Of a stretch of DNA of 64,000 bases, positions 11,751 to 23,164 are shown in pieces. The DNA is from Tenrec ecaudatus (lineage: Eukaryota; Chordata; Mammalia; Afrosoricida; Tenrecidae). The position numbers and the translations under genes are program-made. The DNA lies in assembly GCF_050624435.1 (NCBI RefSeq), contig NC_134546.1, positions 11,617,001-11,681,000 of the forward strand, in the 5' to 3' direction. The notes beneath the pieces were generated by a model, which searched no databases, was not told the origin of the DNA, and worked only from the letters and a program-made list of their open reading frames with translations. Numbering within the stretch: the stretch's first letter is position 1; every line of letters begins with the position of its first letter.

Positions 11751-12174
11751 TTATAACGATCAATATCAACTCTCTGCCCTACTCTCTCCACTCTTAATTT
11801 CTGTTTCCACGAGTTAATTCTTTCTTATTCTTTTAATGCTCTCTTTGGGTGTTTGCTTCCATAGTTCTAAATGGATTCACTCGGCTTTCTTGGGTTTTTC
11901 AGTGTTGACATCATTTATGAAACATCTGCTTTGAGAGATGGCTTAACTGTCTCATAACCGATCCCCAAACAACACGCTGACCTTCCTTTAAGTCTGTCAA
12001 CATCACATGGCCTTTGATTACATCACCACTGAGTGTTTATGTTCGTGCTGAGCCATGCATTATATACAATGCCATTTCTTTCCTGATACAATGCCCCCAG
12101 CTTTAATCATTGCCTCATTCTCCCTACCCCTTTGCTTACCTTCCTGCTTTCCTAGCACTGAAGAGTATAAGGCA
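11751..12174. other. No recognised feature
   Basis: About 420 bp of intergenic sequence without a gene or repeat that I can name. Confidence 0.55.
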
Positions 12175-12355
12175 GGAGCCCTGGTGGCTTAGCAAGGTCA
12201 GCAGTTCTAAACTACCAGCTGCTCTGGGAGAAAGATGGGCCTTTCTACTCCCCTAAACAGTTACCGTCTTGGAAACCTACAGGGGCAGTTCTATCCTGCT
12301 CTATAAGGTCACTATGAGTTGGAATTGACTTGATGTCAATGAGAACAATATAAGA
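12175..12355 (+). mobile_element. AfroSINE
   Basis: Full-length plus copy: caggagccctggtggctta, ggtcagcagttctaaactacc, ctttctactcccctaaacag, ctataaggtcactatgagttgg, ttgacttgatgtcaatgag. The head is tRNA-derived, with a degenerate B box in ggtcagcagttctaaact. Confidence 0.88.
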
Positions 12356-12389
12356 GTAGGTCTCTGAAACTCTTAAAATATGTCATTAA

Positions 12390-13130
<741 letters not shown>

Positions 13131-13246
13131 TCCTTATTTACAACTTTACTGGCAAACAGGAAGTAATAAGACAGCACAGCTGATGACTGCACTATTGAAT
13201 TGTATGTTATATGAATTCTATGCCAATAAAACGGCTTTTTAAAAAA
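13131..13246 (+). mobile_element. Old L1 3' terminus
   Basis: The block attgaattgtatgttatatg...caataaaacggctttttaaaa has the wording of old mammalian L1 3' ends. Confidence 0.5.
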
Positions 13247-13770
13247 GATATCATGGATGACCTTATCAGATCAAAGAAGGTCCATCTCAAATGTACCTCT
13301 AATTGTCCAAACATGACACAACACGGATTCTGCATATGCAAGCCCCTTTATGAAGAACAGTGTTCATGATTTAGGTGATCTTTTTAATATATAAATATAA
13401 AGGAAATGAAATCACTCAACATTAAATGAAACATGTCTTATATTTAGATTTCTCTTGTTCCCGGTAATAAGGCATTCCCAGTGACAATAAAAAGTTGGGA
13501 AAACAGTTACACTTCCTACTTGCGTGGACAGTTACAACAAGCAGTCATTTCTGAAATGACCATTCTGTTTCAATTGCCTGGCACTCCTCTCAACTGAGAA
13601 TGAGGGCTAGCCAAAGTCAGCAGAGAAGACCTGCGGAGGACAATCCTTTCTGAGAAGAGGATTAGCCCTCCACAATCAGCACAGGAAATAAACATAGTCT
13701 GTTGAATTCTAGGTGGACAAATGAATATAGTTCATTTCAACTCATGCTGAACTGACTTCATTTGTTCATG
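13247..13770. other. No recognised repeat; possible ZC3H15 3' UTR
   Basis: As the retrocopy next to it reads on the minus strand and its stop lies near 13,780, part of this stretch could be its 3' UTR. I cannot confirm this from sequence alone. Confidence 0.35.
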
Positions 13771-14094
13771 AATTTATTTGGTGTCGTTCTTCTAAATCAA
13801 GTATGTTTAATTCTTCTAGTTCATCCAAATCTTCCCCAGTAAAACAGATTCTCATCAACAGGAATAGCATCAATGGCTCTATCTTCCTGTGACTCCCCTT
13901 CGTTATCCTCTTCGGAATCACTTCTTTCCCCATTTTATGCCCTTCCTCTGGAAGTATATGTGCTGAATCTTTCATGACTGGCTACCGTAATACCTGTCTC
14001 ATCTACAGCTCTTGAAAAGTGCAGGCTTAAATCTATGTCATTTATGCCCACAGAATCATTACCTGCATCATTGCCTATTCCCTAGGTGTAAGGG

Positions 14095-14915
14095 TGTGGG
14101 AAACAGAAAGATTTCTCCCACGTCGTCTCCCCCACAGCTGCTCCAGCACCCAGGGCTGCATCGGGGTAGGCCCATGTTGCTGCACACATCCAACTTTATG
14201 ATTCTGTGGGTCAGACAATACCCAGTTCATGATAGGTAGTTCAGGCCTCATGGTGACTTGGTGGCCCATGGTGAGGCATTCAGTCTCCATCAATGCCCCA
14301 TAATGGGCCAACAGCTGTTTTTCAAAGGGGGAGTAGTTGTCTGCAGAGGACGGCAGGACTTTACTCCAAAATTCCAATAGTCTATGCTGTGATTCACCAA
14401 TAGGGGTCTGCCGAAGACTCCACATTGCATCTTTATCTACAACTGACACCTCTAGCACCATCGGGTCAGCTGGATCATATGGTCCCAGTGGCAAAGCAGC
14501 TTGCACGGCAGCCTGAACCTGTTGAAGAGCCTTTTCTTATTCTGGGCCCCACTCAAAATTGGAGGTTTCTCGTGTCACTTGATAAATAGGTCAAAGTAGA
14601 ACACCCAAGTGAGGGATATGTTGCCTCCAAAATCCAAAGAGACCCACTAGGCATTGAGCCTCTTTTTTAGTCGTTGGGGGCGCCAAATGCAATAGCTTAT
14701 TCTTCACTTTAGTATGAATATCTCGATATGTCCCACACCATTGGACCCCTAGAAATTTTACTGAGGTGGAGGGTGCTTGAATCTTCGTTGAGTTGATTTC
14801 CCAACCTCTTGTACGCAGATGTTGTACCAATGAATCTAGAGTCTTTGATACATCCTCCTTAGTGGGTCCAGTCAGCATAATGTCATCAATATAATGGACA
14901 AGTGTGACATTTCAT
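14095..14915 (-). mobile_element. ERVL-type endogenous retrovirus pol fragment (RT)
   Basis: On the minus strand a YIDD motif, the reverse transcriptase catalytic core, is encoded at 14893-14882 (context VHYIDDIMLTGP). It is followed by an RT thumb-like FLGVQWCG segment and by connection-domain sequence down to about 14,100, in two ORFs separated by a frame break. No integrase, gag or env is present here. This is an old, truncated, non-functional copy inserted in the ZC3H15 pseudogene. The ERVL class is inferred from the setting and the general look of the RT. Confidence 0.7.
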
Positions 14916-15049
14916 GGAATAGACAGACGATCGAAGAGCAAGAGACTCGAGAACTAGAAAGGCGAGGCTCCCTGAGCCATTTATCCCTCCACCCTTCAAT
15001 TATGCCACATGTGTTTATCGGCCAGATTGCCACAATAAACTAACTCAGC
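14916..15049 (+). mobile_element. LTR 3' module (shared with 16.45 and 62.16 kb)
   Basis: Block with gagcaagagactcgagaac, aaaggcgaggctccctgagcc, catttatccctcc, gtttatcggccagattg and cacaataaact. The same block closes the LTR at 61,771. Confidence 0.6.
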
Positions 15050-15087
15050 CCCCAATGGGGTCGCAACCCACAGGTTGAGAACCGCTG
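15050..15087 (-). mobile_element. SPIN terminal remnant (38 bp)
   Basis: Ends ...cccacaggttgagaaccgctg, the SPIN 5' terminus read backwards, preceded by ccccaatggggtcgcaa. The rest of the element is gone. It sits at the edge of the ZC3H15 middle piece. Confidence 0.7.
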
Positions 15088-15458
15088 TGCTAGACTGATT
15101 TGGGTAACATTTGGACCTAAAGCAAAATGCTCTCTTTCGATGAGCTCTTCTAATGAAATTTCACCTTCTTTCTTTTCATTGTTCTTTGACACATCTAGGG
15201 GGAAGATATCCACATGTGCATATCACCCCCTCCAGGGCTCACCCCAGTCCGCCATACTTGTTGTTCGCAGTAGCTTCGAGGATCTGCTTGCACACTCTTT
15301 GAGTTTTGTTTTGTTTGGATTTCTGCCTCATCGTGCTTCATATTCACTACCCCCAGTTTTCTCTCATCCCAATTCTCCAGCGTAGCTTTTTCGAGTTATT
15401 CATCTCTTGCATCCACGTAAACACTTCACTTTCCACATTTTCTCTCTAGAGTTAAGTC

Positions 15459-16064
15459 AATTGACAGAACAGGTTTATTGTGCCAATCTGGCCAATAGAA
15501 GCATGTGGCATTAATCAGGTCACCGTTTGACTGGAAGGCAAACAGATAATGGCTCTGCAAGGCCTACCCCCCTCTCTCTTGCGCTCTGGTGATCAGAGCA
15601 TTCTGGAGTGTGCATGCTGCTGCTTTAGCTAGTTCTCTGCCTCAACCTGTGAGCTACACTACCTGCGGGCCAGGCTAACCCGTGGATCGTGTTGCCAGAG
15701 CTTGTGGCTCCTTCGAGACCAGCTGTGGCACGCCGCTGGTGCTGGTGCTGGTGCGTACGTTGCTCCATGGCCTTGCATTGCTTGCTTCAATATCCCATCT
15801 GGGCCTGCTTCACTAAGCTCCCGATCTACTGACTGTTGGTGACCCACCCTGCTGCTCGCTGCCTGTGGACAGACTCTGCTTGCCTTGCCCCAGGGAGGAC
15901 TCTGCTGACTGCTTCCTTGACCTTAGAACCGGCAACCCACTTGAGCTGAAGGATTTCCCATATATTAACTGCTCCATGGAAGTGAGTTGAACTGAGCCCT
16001 CTGTACTGCTGTGTGGACTAGTATATTGGACAGGGTTCTCTGGAGAGACAAACCAGATTGCTAG

Positions 16065-16114
<50 letters not shown>

Positions 16115-16651
16115 AAGATAGATATATAATTCAAGAAATGAACCATTAAATTATATACAGATAGATAATACAAGAAATTAACTGTTAAATTATAAAGCAG
16201 TGAGACACTAGCAGTCCTTTTAGGCTTGAGAGCTGCCAGTTGCCAGTCCCCTTCTGTAGAGAGAGCTGGGCTATATATATCCACGCAGCAAACAGCAAGG
16301 CAGGTCCCCAACTGTCATCAATTGTCGGTCCCCAGCTCCAGAGATGAACATTCCAATCGTGTGGGCTTAAAGGGACCTCAACTTACAGCGACACAGTCCA
16401 CAGGCTAGGCATCCCACAGGTAGTGTACCCCTTTAAACTGAGGCACAGAACAAGCAAGGCGAGGCTCACCGAGCCATTTATCCCTCTGCCCTTCAGTTAA
16501 TCCTCCTTGTGTTTATCGGCCAGGCTGGCACAATAAACTATGGCAACTAGTTAGCTGTTATATTCCTTCTTGCTGTATAGACCTATCGTCCTATATATAT
16601 AACATCATTAGTGTCCTGGTTTTGTTTCTCTAGAGAACGCTCCCTAACATA
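15459..16651 (-). mobile_element. LTR cluster inserted in the ZC3H15 pseudogene
   Basis: On the minus strand it begins near tatgttagggagcgttctctagagaaac, an MLT2-like LTR start, and carries a (TA)n run and two more MLT2-like termini (16,024 cagggttctctggagag on plus). It also holds copies of the cggccaggctggcacaataaac module at about 16,455-16,550 (plus) and 15,465-15,495 (minus). More than one LTR is clearly present but I could not separate them cleanly. Confidence 0.6.
16069..16110 (+). repeat. (TA)n microsatellite
   Basis: About twenty TA units within LTR sequence. Confidence 0.95.
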
Positions 16652-17254
16652 GCCCCTCAGTGCGCGGTCCTTGCTTGCATGTGAAATGCACGTGTATCGG
16701 ATTTGCGTTCTGCACCGTTTCTTCTTTTTTGAGCAGCAAAGGCAGCTTCGAGTGGTTTGTTAGCTCCTGTACTTCTTTCTTCTTGTCATCTTTCCTCCAT
16801 TTCTTCTCAACTTCACTTTGTGCTACCTGAGGTGCATTTTGTTGACCAAGTTTCACCTGCTGAGTCACAGCCTTGATCAACTTCTCCCGCTTTGCTCCTT
16901 TCTTACTCTTTAAACCAAAAGCTTTGTCTTTAAGGGTCTCCTTCTTCTCCTCTGCCTCTTTGTTGCCCCCAGCCTGGGGCTGTCTCGTAGGGGCCATGGC
17001 AGAGTCTGTGCGGGCGATACAGGGTGTGAATTAACACAGAGACCAGAGGGGAGAGACGGAGCGCAGCCACAGACACATCTTTACCAGGTCAGCAGCGAAT
17101 TGGAGCAGTCCACGTCATAGGATAGCTCTGATTGGTTAGGTGTGAGTAAACAAACATTCAAAGGCCTGCAGTATTAGCGGAGCTTTGAATGAACAGTGGA
17201 GGAATGACAACCACCTGCAAGATGTTACACCTCGCTGGGGTACCACTGACCCAT

Positions 17255-17313
17255 GTATAAGCCGAACCCCAGTTTTTCAGCACATTCTTTGTGCTGAAAA
17301 ACTCAGCTTATAC
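17255..17313. mobile_element. Palindromic MITE-like sequence
   Basis: Left arm gtataagc..gtttttcagcaca and right arm tgtgctgaaaaac..gcttatac are inverted copies around a 5-nt loop, with a 9-nt block in the left arm replaced by two bases in the right. The fold would be a near-perfect hairpin. The family is not recognised. Confidence 0.6.
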
Positions 17314-17394
17314 ACGAGTATATACAGTAGTTGTGCAAACTAAAACGATACCGTTCTTAGGAGAAAACGGAAGGACAACGTTGTTAAACTTACC

Positions 17395-18390
17395 TTTTAG
17401 CAATGGATCATCTAAGATAGTAACAAAAATTGCATAAATAAGTAAGCCATTATAAAAATTGAAAAAGTTTGCTCATCCAAAGACTACAAAAAATTGAAAA
17501 GACAAGCTACCCACTGGGAGAATACCTTTAGAAACCATATAGCCAAAATAATCTAATAACAAACCAAAAAAAAGGAATGAAAGAAAACTTTAACAATCAT
17601 AAAATGGACAAGGAACTTGAACAGACATTTCACCAAAGAAGACATTTGCATTGCCACCAATCACATGGAAAGGGGCTCAGTGTCATTAGCCAGCAGATAA
17701 ATGTATGTAAACAACACAGCGGACACCATTTCACTCCCATTAGCATGGTTATGATTTTCAAAACATAGGAAAGAAAAGTTGGTGAGGACGATCGCGTGGG
17801 GAGATTGGTGGGAATGTAAACAGAACAAAGGTCATGGCAGAGAGAGTGAAGGTCCCTGCAGAAACTAAGATCACCATGCCGCCCAACAATTCCTCCTCTG
17901 CTCCACCCAGTAAATGCACGCACCCAAAGACTTAAAAGGAGGGCCTCAAAAAGTACCTTGTACAGCCAAATTTATTGCAGCACTGTTCGCAACAACAAAA
18001 GATGGAGGCAACCTAAATGCCCTTTAATAAGTAGATGGCTACATAAAATGTGGTGCATTCATACAGGTCCAACTACTCCGCCGGTCAGAAGTCAGATCCA
18101 TGCGCTGAGCCAAAGAGGCCAAGCCCAAAGGACACTGATATTCTGGCCTCGCTTGCGCAGAAAGAGAAGGAAGCGCGATTGTACAGACACCCATGCTTAT
18201 TAGTAGTTACGAAGGAGGGGCAGGGGAGGGGAAGGCAGGTTAAAATGAATGATGATGGGAAAATTGTACTGATTGAAGATAAGTTTGCACGGCTGGTTAT
18301 TGCAGTTGCTGTGAATAAGCCGTCCACCTGTAAAAAGTTGGATTGACAAAAGTGAGTGATAGATATCACACATAAAAATAAAAAAGGTTA
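17395..18390 (+). mobile_element. Old L1 ORF2 end and 3' UTR
   Basis: Carries L1 wording throughout: agactacaaaaaattgaaaagacaa, ccactgggagaatac, ttcaccaaagaagacat, gcactgttcgcaacaacaaaag, tggaggcaacctaaatgccc, and the 3' UTR ending cacataaaaataaaaaagg. Frames are broken. The ORFs at 17.6-18.35 kb lie inside it. Confidence 0.75.
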
Positions 18391-18401
18391 GGTATGGCGG
18401 C

Positions 18402-19029
18402 TGTAAGGAATTTTGGGGCGCAAAACAGAACCAAAGATCCAATCGGCAAAATTTAGAAGCAGGCTTTATTGAGAGGCTTGCGGGCGGATTCAGCAACTCA
18501 GGGAATTGAGCTATTGAAACTGCACTTTGGGAAATTTAGGCTGCGGTTTTTATACCCCTGCTGGCAGGCACAGCTGGGAAGGGTCCAAGTTGGGCAGGAT
18601 CTGTGCACACAGGTGCTTCAGAAGGGAGAAGGTTTTTGACCTTATCTTTATGCCAAGGACGGCTAGAGTGGAGTGTGCATATCTTCAGAAAACATTCTGG
18701 CTCAGGGAGGAGCTGGCTCCAGGAAATTGAAGGTTGAGCAGGGGAGGGGGAGATCAGTGAGAGAGGGAGATCAGTGAAAGGGAGGTCTATGAGAGGTGAA
18801 TTCTGAGAGCCAAGCTGAAGGCACCGGATTCAAAATGGAGTCCCTTTTGCCAAGACCAGGCAGCGGCTGCTTATGTTGGAGGTTACGGTGTTTAGTGCTG
18901 TGTCCTCTCTCCCAGAAAGGAGAGGCAGGAATAGAATGAGGATGTGCAATGTGTGACTAATTGCCTCCCTGATCCACTGCCTTCTTTGTCCTGTCACCAC
19001 CAGACGAACTGAATTCTTCCTGGCTGACA
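18402..19029 (-). mobile_element. Class I-like retroviral solo LTR (628 bp)
   Basis: Read on the minus strand it runs from TGTCAGCCAGGAAG to ...AATTCCTTACA, with TG...CA ends. A TATA box (tataaaaacc, about 18,543-18,552) and an AATAAAG poly(A) signal (about 18,463-18,470) are spaced like U3-R-U5. I see no clear target duplication. Assignment to class I is inferred from the layout. Confidence 0.65.
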
Positions 19030-19240
19030 TGACAGGAGCCAGATGGGGCAGTGGTTACATTGGGCTGCATTCTACGTGATTGGCAGTTCCAACCCATTGG
19101 CATCTCTGCCAGAGAAAGACGGGGCTGTCAACTCCCATAAGCAAGCAAACCACGGATGGCTGAGTCAGCATTGATCTGATGGCAGTGAGTCTGGATTTGG
19201 ATCCGAGATTCCAGAGATGAATCCTAAGGGAAGCAGGGGG
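19030..19240 (+). mobile_element. AfroSINE
   Basis: Plus copy: gacaggagccagatggggcagtgg, ttggcagttccaaccca, gagtcagcattgatctgatggcagtgagt. It directly abuts the LTR on its left. Confidence 0.7.
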
Positions 19241-19477
19241 CAAAATTTCAGACAGAATTTCAAGTTATGATGGCTTCCTCCAGAGCTCCAGGAGCCATGA
19301 AGTTTAGATGAACCTCTGAAACGATACCCACAGGTAATCCTTAAGTCTTAGTCCTCAAATGCTCCCGAAACTCATCATAACACTGAAAACAACAGTTTAG
19401 CTTAACTAATAAAAAATGCTGCCCGGAGTATTAAACCCATTTAAGAACTACTTACATGGAATCAAATTGACCATAAA

Positions 19478-19685
19478 AACTCACTGCTGTACAGATGAAT
19501 TTGACTCATAACCCTGTAGAACAGGGTAAACCTGCCCTTGTGGGTTTCTGAGACTGTAATTCTTTACAGGAGTAGAAAGCTTCATCACTTTCCTGTGGAG
19601 TGATTGGTGGTTTTGAACTGCTAACCTTGTGGTGGACATCCTCAGTCTTCAGCCCTGCAAGAGGATGCTGTTATTTGACCCAAAG
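19478..19685 (-). mobile_element. AfroSINE
   Basis: Minus copy: ctcactgctgtacagatg, gactcataaccctgtagaacaggg, gtttctgagactgtaattc, acaggagtagaaagcttcatc, ttttgaactgctaaccttgtgg. Confidence 0.85.
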
Positions 19686-19872
19686 TTCTCACCCTAAATT
19701 TTTTTGTTATTGTATGGCTGGTCGAAGTCCTTCAGCTATACAAAAACACTGTTGTTACAGAACGTTTTTAGAGCTATGAAATGACTTCCCAGAAGCAGAA
19801 GGCCAAACCTGTCTCTCTTTGGGCAAGGCTAAACTCGTTACTACAGTTTGCTTCCAGTCAACTTGGTTTGAT

Positions 19873-20067
19873 AGGAGCCCTCGTGGTGTAGTATCTACAC
19901 GTTGGGCTGTGAACCTAAAGGTCAGAAGTTTGAAACCACCAGCCTTTCCTCAGGAGGAAGAAGGGGCTTTCTACTCCTGCAAAGAGTTCCAGTCTTAGAA
20001 ACTCCTGGGACAGTTTTACCCTGTCCTGTACGGTCGGCATCGAATCGGTGGCAGTCAGTAACTTGGT
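19873..20067 (+). mobile_element. AfroSINE
   Basis: Plus copy: ataggagccctcgtggtgtag, ggtcagaagtttgaaaccacc, ggctttctactcctgcaaag, ccctgtcctgtacggtcgg, gaatcggtggcagtcagtaac. Confidence 0.88.
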
Positions 20068-20269
20068 TTAACACAGTTCGCTCATATAAACATGTATCTT
20101 CACAACATAGGTAAACATACATAAGCGAGTTGGAAGAGGTGGATAATTAAAATGATAGAGAAGTGTGCTCTGGCAAAAGCACTTACTAAACTGAACAATT
20201 AAACAAATCATCTAGATGCCCCCTTCCTGAGTTCTACAGGTACAGAATAAAAGATCCATGAAGCCAAAA

Positions 20270-20450
20270 AAAAAAAGCCAAACTCTCTGTCATCAAGACA
20301 GTCCTGCCTCAGAGCGACCCCCTGTGGCTTTCTGCAGTACTTTACAGGAGTAGAAAGCCCTGTCTGTTTTTCTCCATCAGAGTGGCTGGTGGTTTGGAAC
20401 TTCGGACCATGTGGATCCCAGCCCAATGTGTAACCGCTACACCACCAGAG
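20270..20450 (-). mobile_element. AfroSINE
   Basis: Minus copy from aactctctgtcatcaagac through acaggagtagaaagccctg and gtggctggtggtttggaac to the head aaccgctacaccaccagagct. Confidence 0.88.
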
Positions 20451-20453
20451 CTA

Positions 20454-20538
20454 TGAGGGGGCTTCAAAAGGTTCGTAGGGGGAAAAACCGAGTTAGAAGA
20501 AAATGGCATTTGCCTGTGAACTTTTTGGAAGCTCTCTT
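20454..20538. mobile_element. Short palindromic MITE, mariner-like
   Basis: Inverted termini gagggggcttcaaaaggttc and gtgaactttttggaagctctc flank about 40 bp. A related element lies at 29,795. Confidence 0.6.
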
Positions 20539-20610
20539 GAATATAACCACACTACCAGTTTCTAAAATGAGTGAACTTTGGCTGGAAGTACAGCTCTACC
20601 CAAAACATTC

Positions 20611-21057
20611 TGTGATGTATCGAATTGTGTCCCAATAATTTATGTTAAATGTCCTGACCCCCGGCACCTGTAAATGTGCCTTATTTGGAAATTGGGTCTT
20701 TGAAATGTTATCTGTTAAGTAGCATCAGATCATATTGGAGTAGGGTGAGCCCTCTTCCCGTCTGAGTTTAGTGCTCTGAAAGAGGAAAAAGACAAGAGAG
20801 ACAGACATGTGATGATGGAACCAGAGGAGGAGTTATGCTGCACCTGGACATTAAGCCAATGGACATCTTGGTCTCTGGGAGATCAGGAGAGACGAGGAGG
20901 ACCTTTCCCCTACAGTCTGTAGAGGAAGCAAGACCAAACCAAGCTTCTAGCCTCCAGAACTAAGCAACTTGCTCCTCTTAAAAGACACCCAATTTGTAGT
21001 GTTTTGTTACATCCAATTTGTGGTGTCTTGTTACAGCAGCCCTAGGAAACGAATACA
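20611..21057 (+). mobile_element. MLT1-type MaLR LTR
   Basis: Starts tgtgatgtatcgaattgtgt and carries the MLT1 order: aaatgtcctgacccc, ccttatttggaaattggg, cttctagcctccagaac, ttttgttac..cagcagccctagg, ending gaataca. An internal tandem duplication of about 25 bp (ccaatttg..gtgt.ttgttaca) lies near 20,990-21,035. Confidence 0.8.
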
Positions 21058-21329
21058 AGTTTTGGTGCCCGGAAGTGGAGTGGTGCTGTAACAACTATCA
21101 GGAAAGGTGGGGTGGCTTTAGAATTGGTTAATGGCTAGTGGTTGGAAGAAGTGGTTTGAGGGGTCTGATCATCAAAGTCTATGTTGCCTTAAAGTGACTG
21201 TTGGGATAAGATGGACACTGTGATAGCTCAGTTTGTTTAAACTTGAATGGGTCAGAATCCTCAATGGTTTGGCCGTTGATAATATATAATTATCTCCCAT
21301 GATGAGAGCTAATATAATGTAATTACTCC

Positions 21330-21890
21330 CATGATAGGATCTGCTGTGAATAATCAATCAACCAAAAGGGAGTCTCCTTCAGGTGTGACCTGCTTCCGAT
21401 TTATGTGGACGCTCTGGCAAAGCGTGCTTGCTTTTTGCTGGGTCTCGAGCCTGCCATCTGTCTTGTCATCTGACCTCCGATTCTTTGAACTTGATTTAGA
21501 GGCCTGCCATATTGCCTGACCATCCTGTGCATCATCAGCACCACGCCATCTTACCTGCAAACGTTGGATTTATTTCTATCTAGAGCGAGGAGCCTGCTGT
21601 CTGATCTGCTTATCTTAGGCCCATCAACTCCTGTAGCAATGTGAGTCAGGAGAAACCGCCAGTCTGACCCATGGACTTAGAATTTTCCAGTCTCTAGAAC
21701 TCTGTGAAGGCGAAGGTCTATAAAGAGTTACAGTCTCAGACTCACAGGGACAGTTCTACCCTGTCCTATAGGGCTGCAATGAGTACAGATCAACTCAAAG
21801 GCAATGAGTTTGGTTTGGGGATAACGATGTGACACATTTCCTTGAGATACATACATACGCTTTGCTAGACTATCTTCTCTGAAGAACTCA
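21330..21890 (-). mobile_element. ERVL/MLT2-like LTR interrupted by an AfroSINE tail
   Basis: Collinear with 3365-3960. A plus-strand AfroSINE 3' half (ctataaagagttacagtctc, ccctgtcctatagggctgcaatgag; about 21,715-21,832) sits between 'gaactct' and 'tttccttgagat'. Confidence 0.55.
21715..21832 (+). mobile_element. AfroSINE, 3' half
   Basis: Only the tail part is present: aaagagttacagtctcagac, ccctgtcctatagggctg, gcaatgagtttggtttgg. Confidence 0.75.
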
Positions 21891-22377
21891 GTCAAAGACA
21901 GATATTAAAGATGATTCTGCTGAGGGCCCAGAGAGAAGAGAGGGCAGCTGCAGAGACAGCAATTAAGGAAATCATCATGAACAGAATGTTGCTAGAAATA
22001 TGGACATTAAATGCACTTCTGGTGGGGCCTTAAAAGATAATGATGGACACTGCTAGACCATGTTATTTTTAATTTGCAAAATAGGGCTACCTCTCTAGCA
22101 AGGATTTTGTGTATAATAACAGAAGGCTATGAGACCCCCAAATTCAGTGATCTAAAGTGAGAGGTCATATTAGTAAGAAATAAATTAATTACTAGGACGC
22201 AACTAGTCTAGCAGGCTGGAGCCAGTCACCAGTAGTTCTATAGCTGAATTTGCATGATCAAGGGGGTTCAATACATTTCCAATAGTATACACCTTAGGTA
22301 TCAGCTGACATTTTCTACCATCGGCATGAATTGTTTTTTATAATCAGAATAGCATATGTTATTTCTTAAGAGGTAAA
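21891..22377. other. No recognised feature
   Basis: About 490 bp of intergenic sequence without a supported gene or repeat. Confidence 0.5.
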
Positions 22378-22382
22378 ATTAG

Positions 22383-22736
22383 TGTGTTAGTCTGGGTTGA
22401 CTAAAGATACCGGTCCATAATTCCTCTTCAGACTCACACAGCACATGCAATGATGTCAAATGCAGGAAGATCACAGGCTGATGGTTGAGAAGTTTTGTGG
22501 ATACAACACTGGTGGAAGTATCTCAACACTGGCTCCACATGGCTCCTCAACAGGAAGATGAAGCAGAGAGTGTGTGTGGATCATATCCAGGGAGAGAGGA
22601 AGTTCCCAGAATCCTCCAGATGAGAAGGTCACGCCCACAAGGAGGCATTATCAGGCCGTCACCTGATTGACAAGCTAAACTCCACCCCTTCACTCTTAAT
22701 ACCTTCAAACTGACATGAGATTATGTAATTACCACA
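22383..22736 (+). mobile_element. ERVL/MLT2-like solo LTR, 354 bp, TSD attag
   Basis: TGTGTTAGTCTGGGTTGACT ... GTAATTACCACA with a perfect 5-bp duplication attag at 22378-22382 and 22737-22741, the duplication size of ERVL. A solo LTR left by recombination of a provirus. Confidence 0.88.
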
Positions 22737-22954
22737 ATTAGCAATCCATTTAATTCCATAAGAGAAAAAGTAAAAGACCCCAGAAATAGAGTTCCATTTG
22801 GTGGGACCCATTTAAATCCATACCCAAATTACACTGGTCTAGTCCTTGACACCATAAAAGATAGAACGGGATTCTTCTAAAGAAACTGAGGCCAGTGTTT
22901 TTCAAACTATTCATCAACCTAAATGAAGTACCTCCAGAGCTGTTGAAACAGGCC

Positions 22955-23130
22955 ACTAAAATCAAACCAAACTCAAGGCTATTGAATCAATTCCAGCTCA
23001 CAGCCATCTCACAAACTCACAGAAGCCCACACAGTAGGTTTCCAAAACTATCCATCAAACCTCAATGTTCTCTGAGAGTGGCTGGTGAGTTTGAACAGCT
23101 GACCTGGTGGTTAGCAGTCTAATGCATACC
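22955..23130 (-). mobile_element. AfroSINE
   Basis: Minus copy: attgaatcaattccagctcac, agagtggctggtgagtttg, ctggtggttagcagtctaatgc. Confidence 0.75.
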
Positions 23131-23164
23131 TGATGACAACAATGGGGCTCTTTTAAGCAGGTGA

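Larger units (their letters stand above)
13770..16997 (-). pseudogene. ZC3H15: ZC3H15 processed pseudogene, split into three parts
   Basis: Intronless minus-strand pieces follow ZC3H15 (DFRP1, a CCCH zinc-finger partner of the GTPase DRG1) in order. 16997-16652 gives the N-terminus (QAGGNKEAEEKKE, FGLKSKKGAKREKLIKAVTQ). 15458-15092 gives the middle (DLTLERKC, ENWDERKL, NNKYG, PGGGD, then [11 protein letters not shown] and LGPNVT in shifted frames). About 14090-13780 gives the C-terminus ([36 protein letters not shown]). Frameshifts and stops, including one just before NGERSD, show it is dead. About 1.2 kb and 1.0 kb of LTR/ERVL material separate the parts. Only a few residues are lost at the first break, but roughly 58 at the second. 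Identification is from memory of the human protein. Confidence 0.85.

Noticed and set aside
12175-12355. tRNA genes suggested by B-box-like sequences
   Set aside because: These belong to AfroSINE heads repeated across the window; no cloverleaf with intact arms was seen.
18050-18369. Overlapping ORFs of up to 98 residues (possible small gene or retrocopy)
   Set aside because: The nucleotide sequence reads as a decayed L1 3' end from 17,395 to 18,390, which explains it fully.
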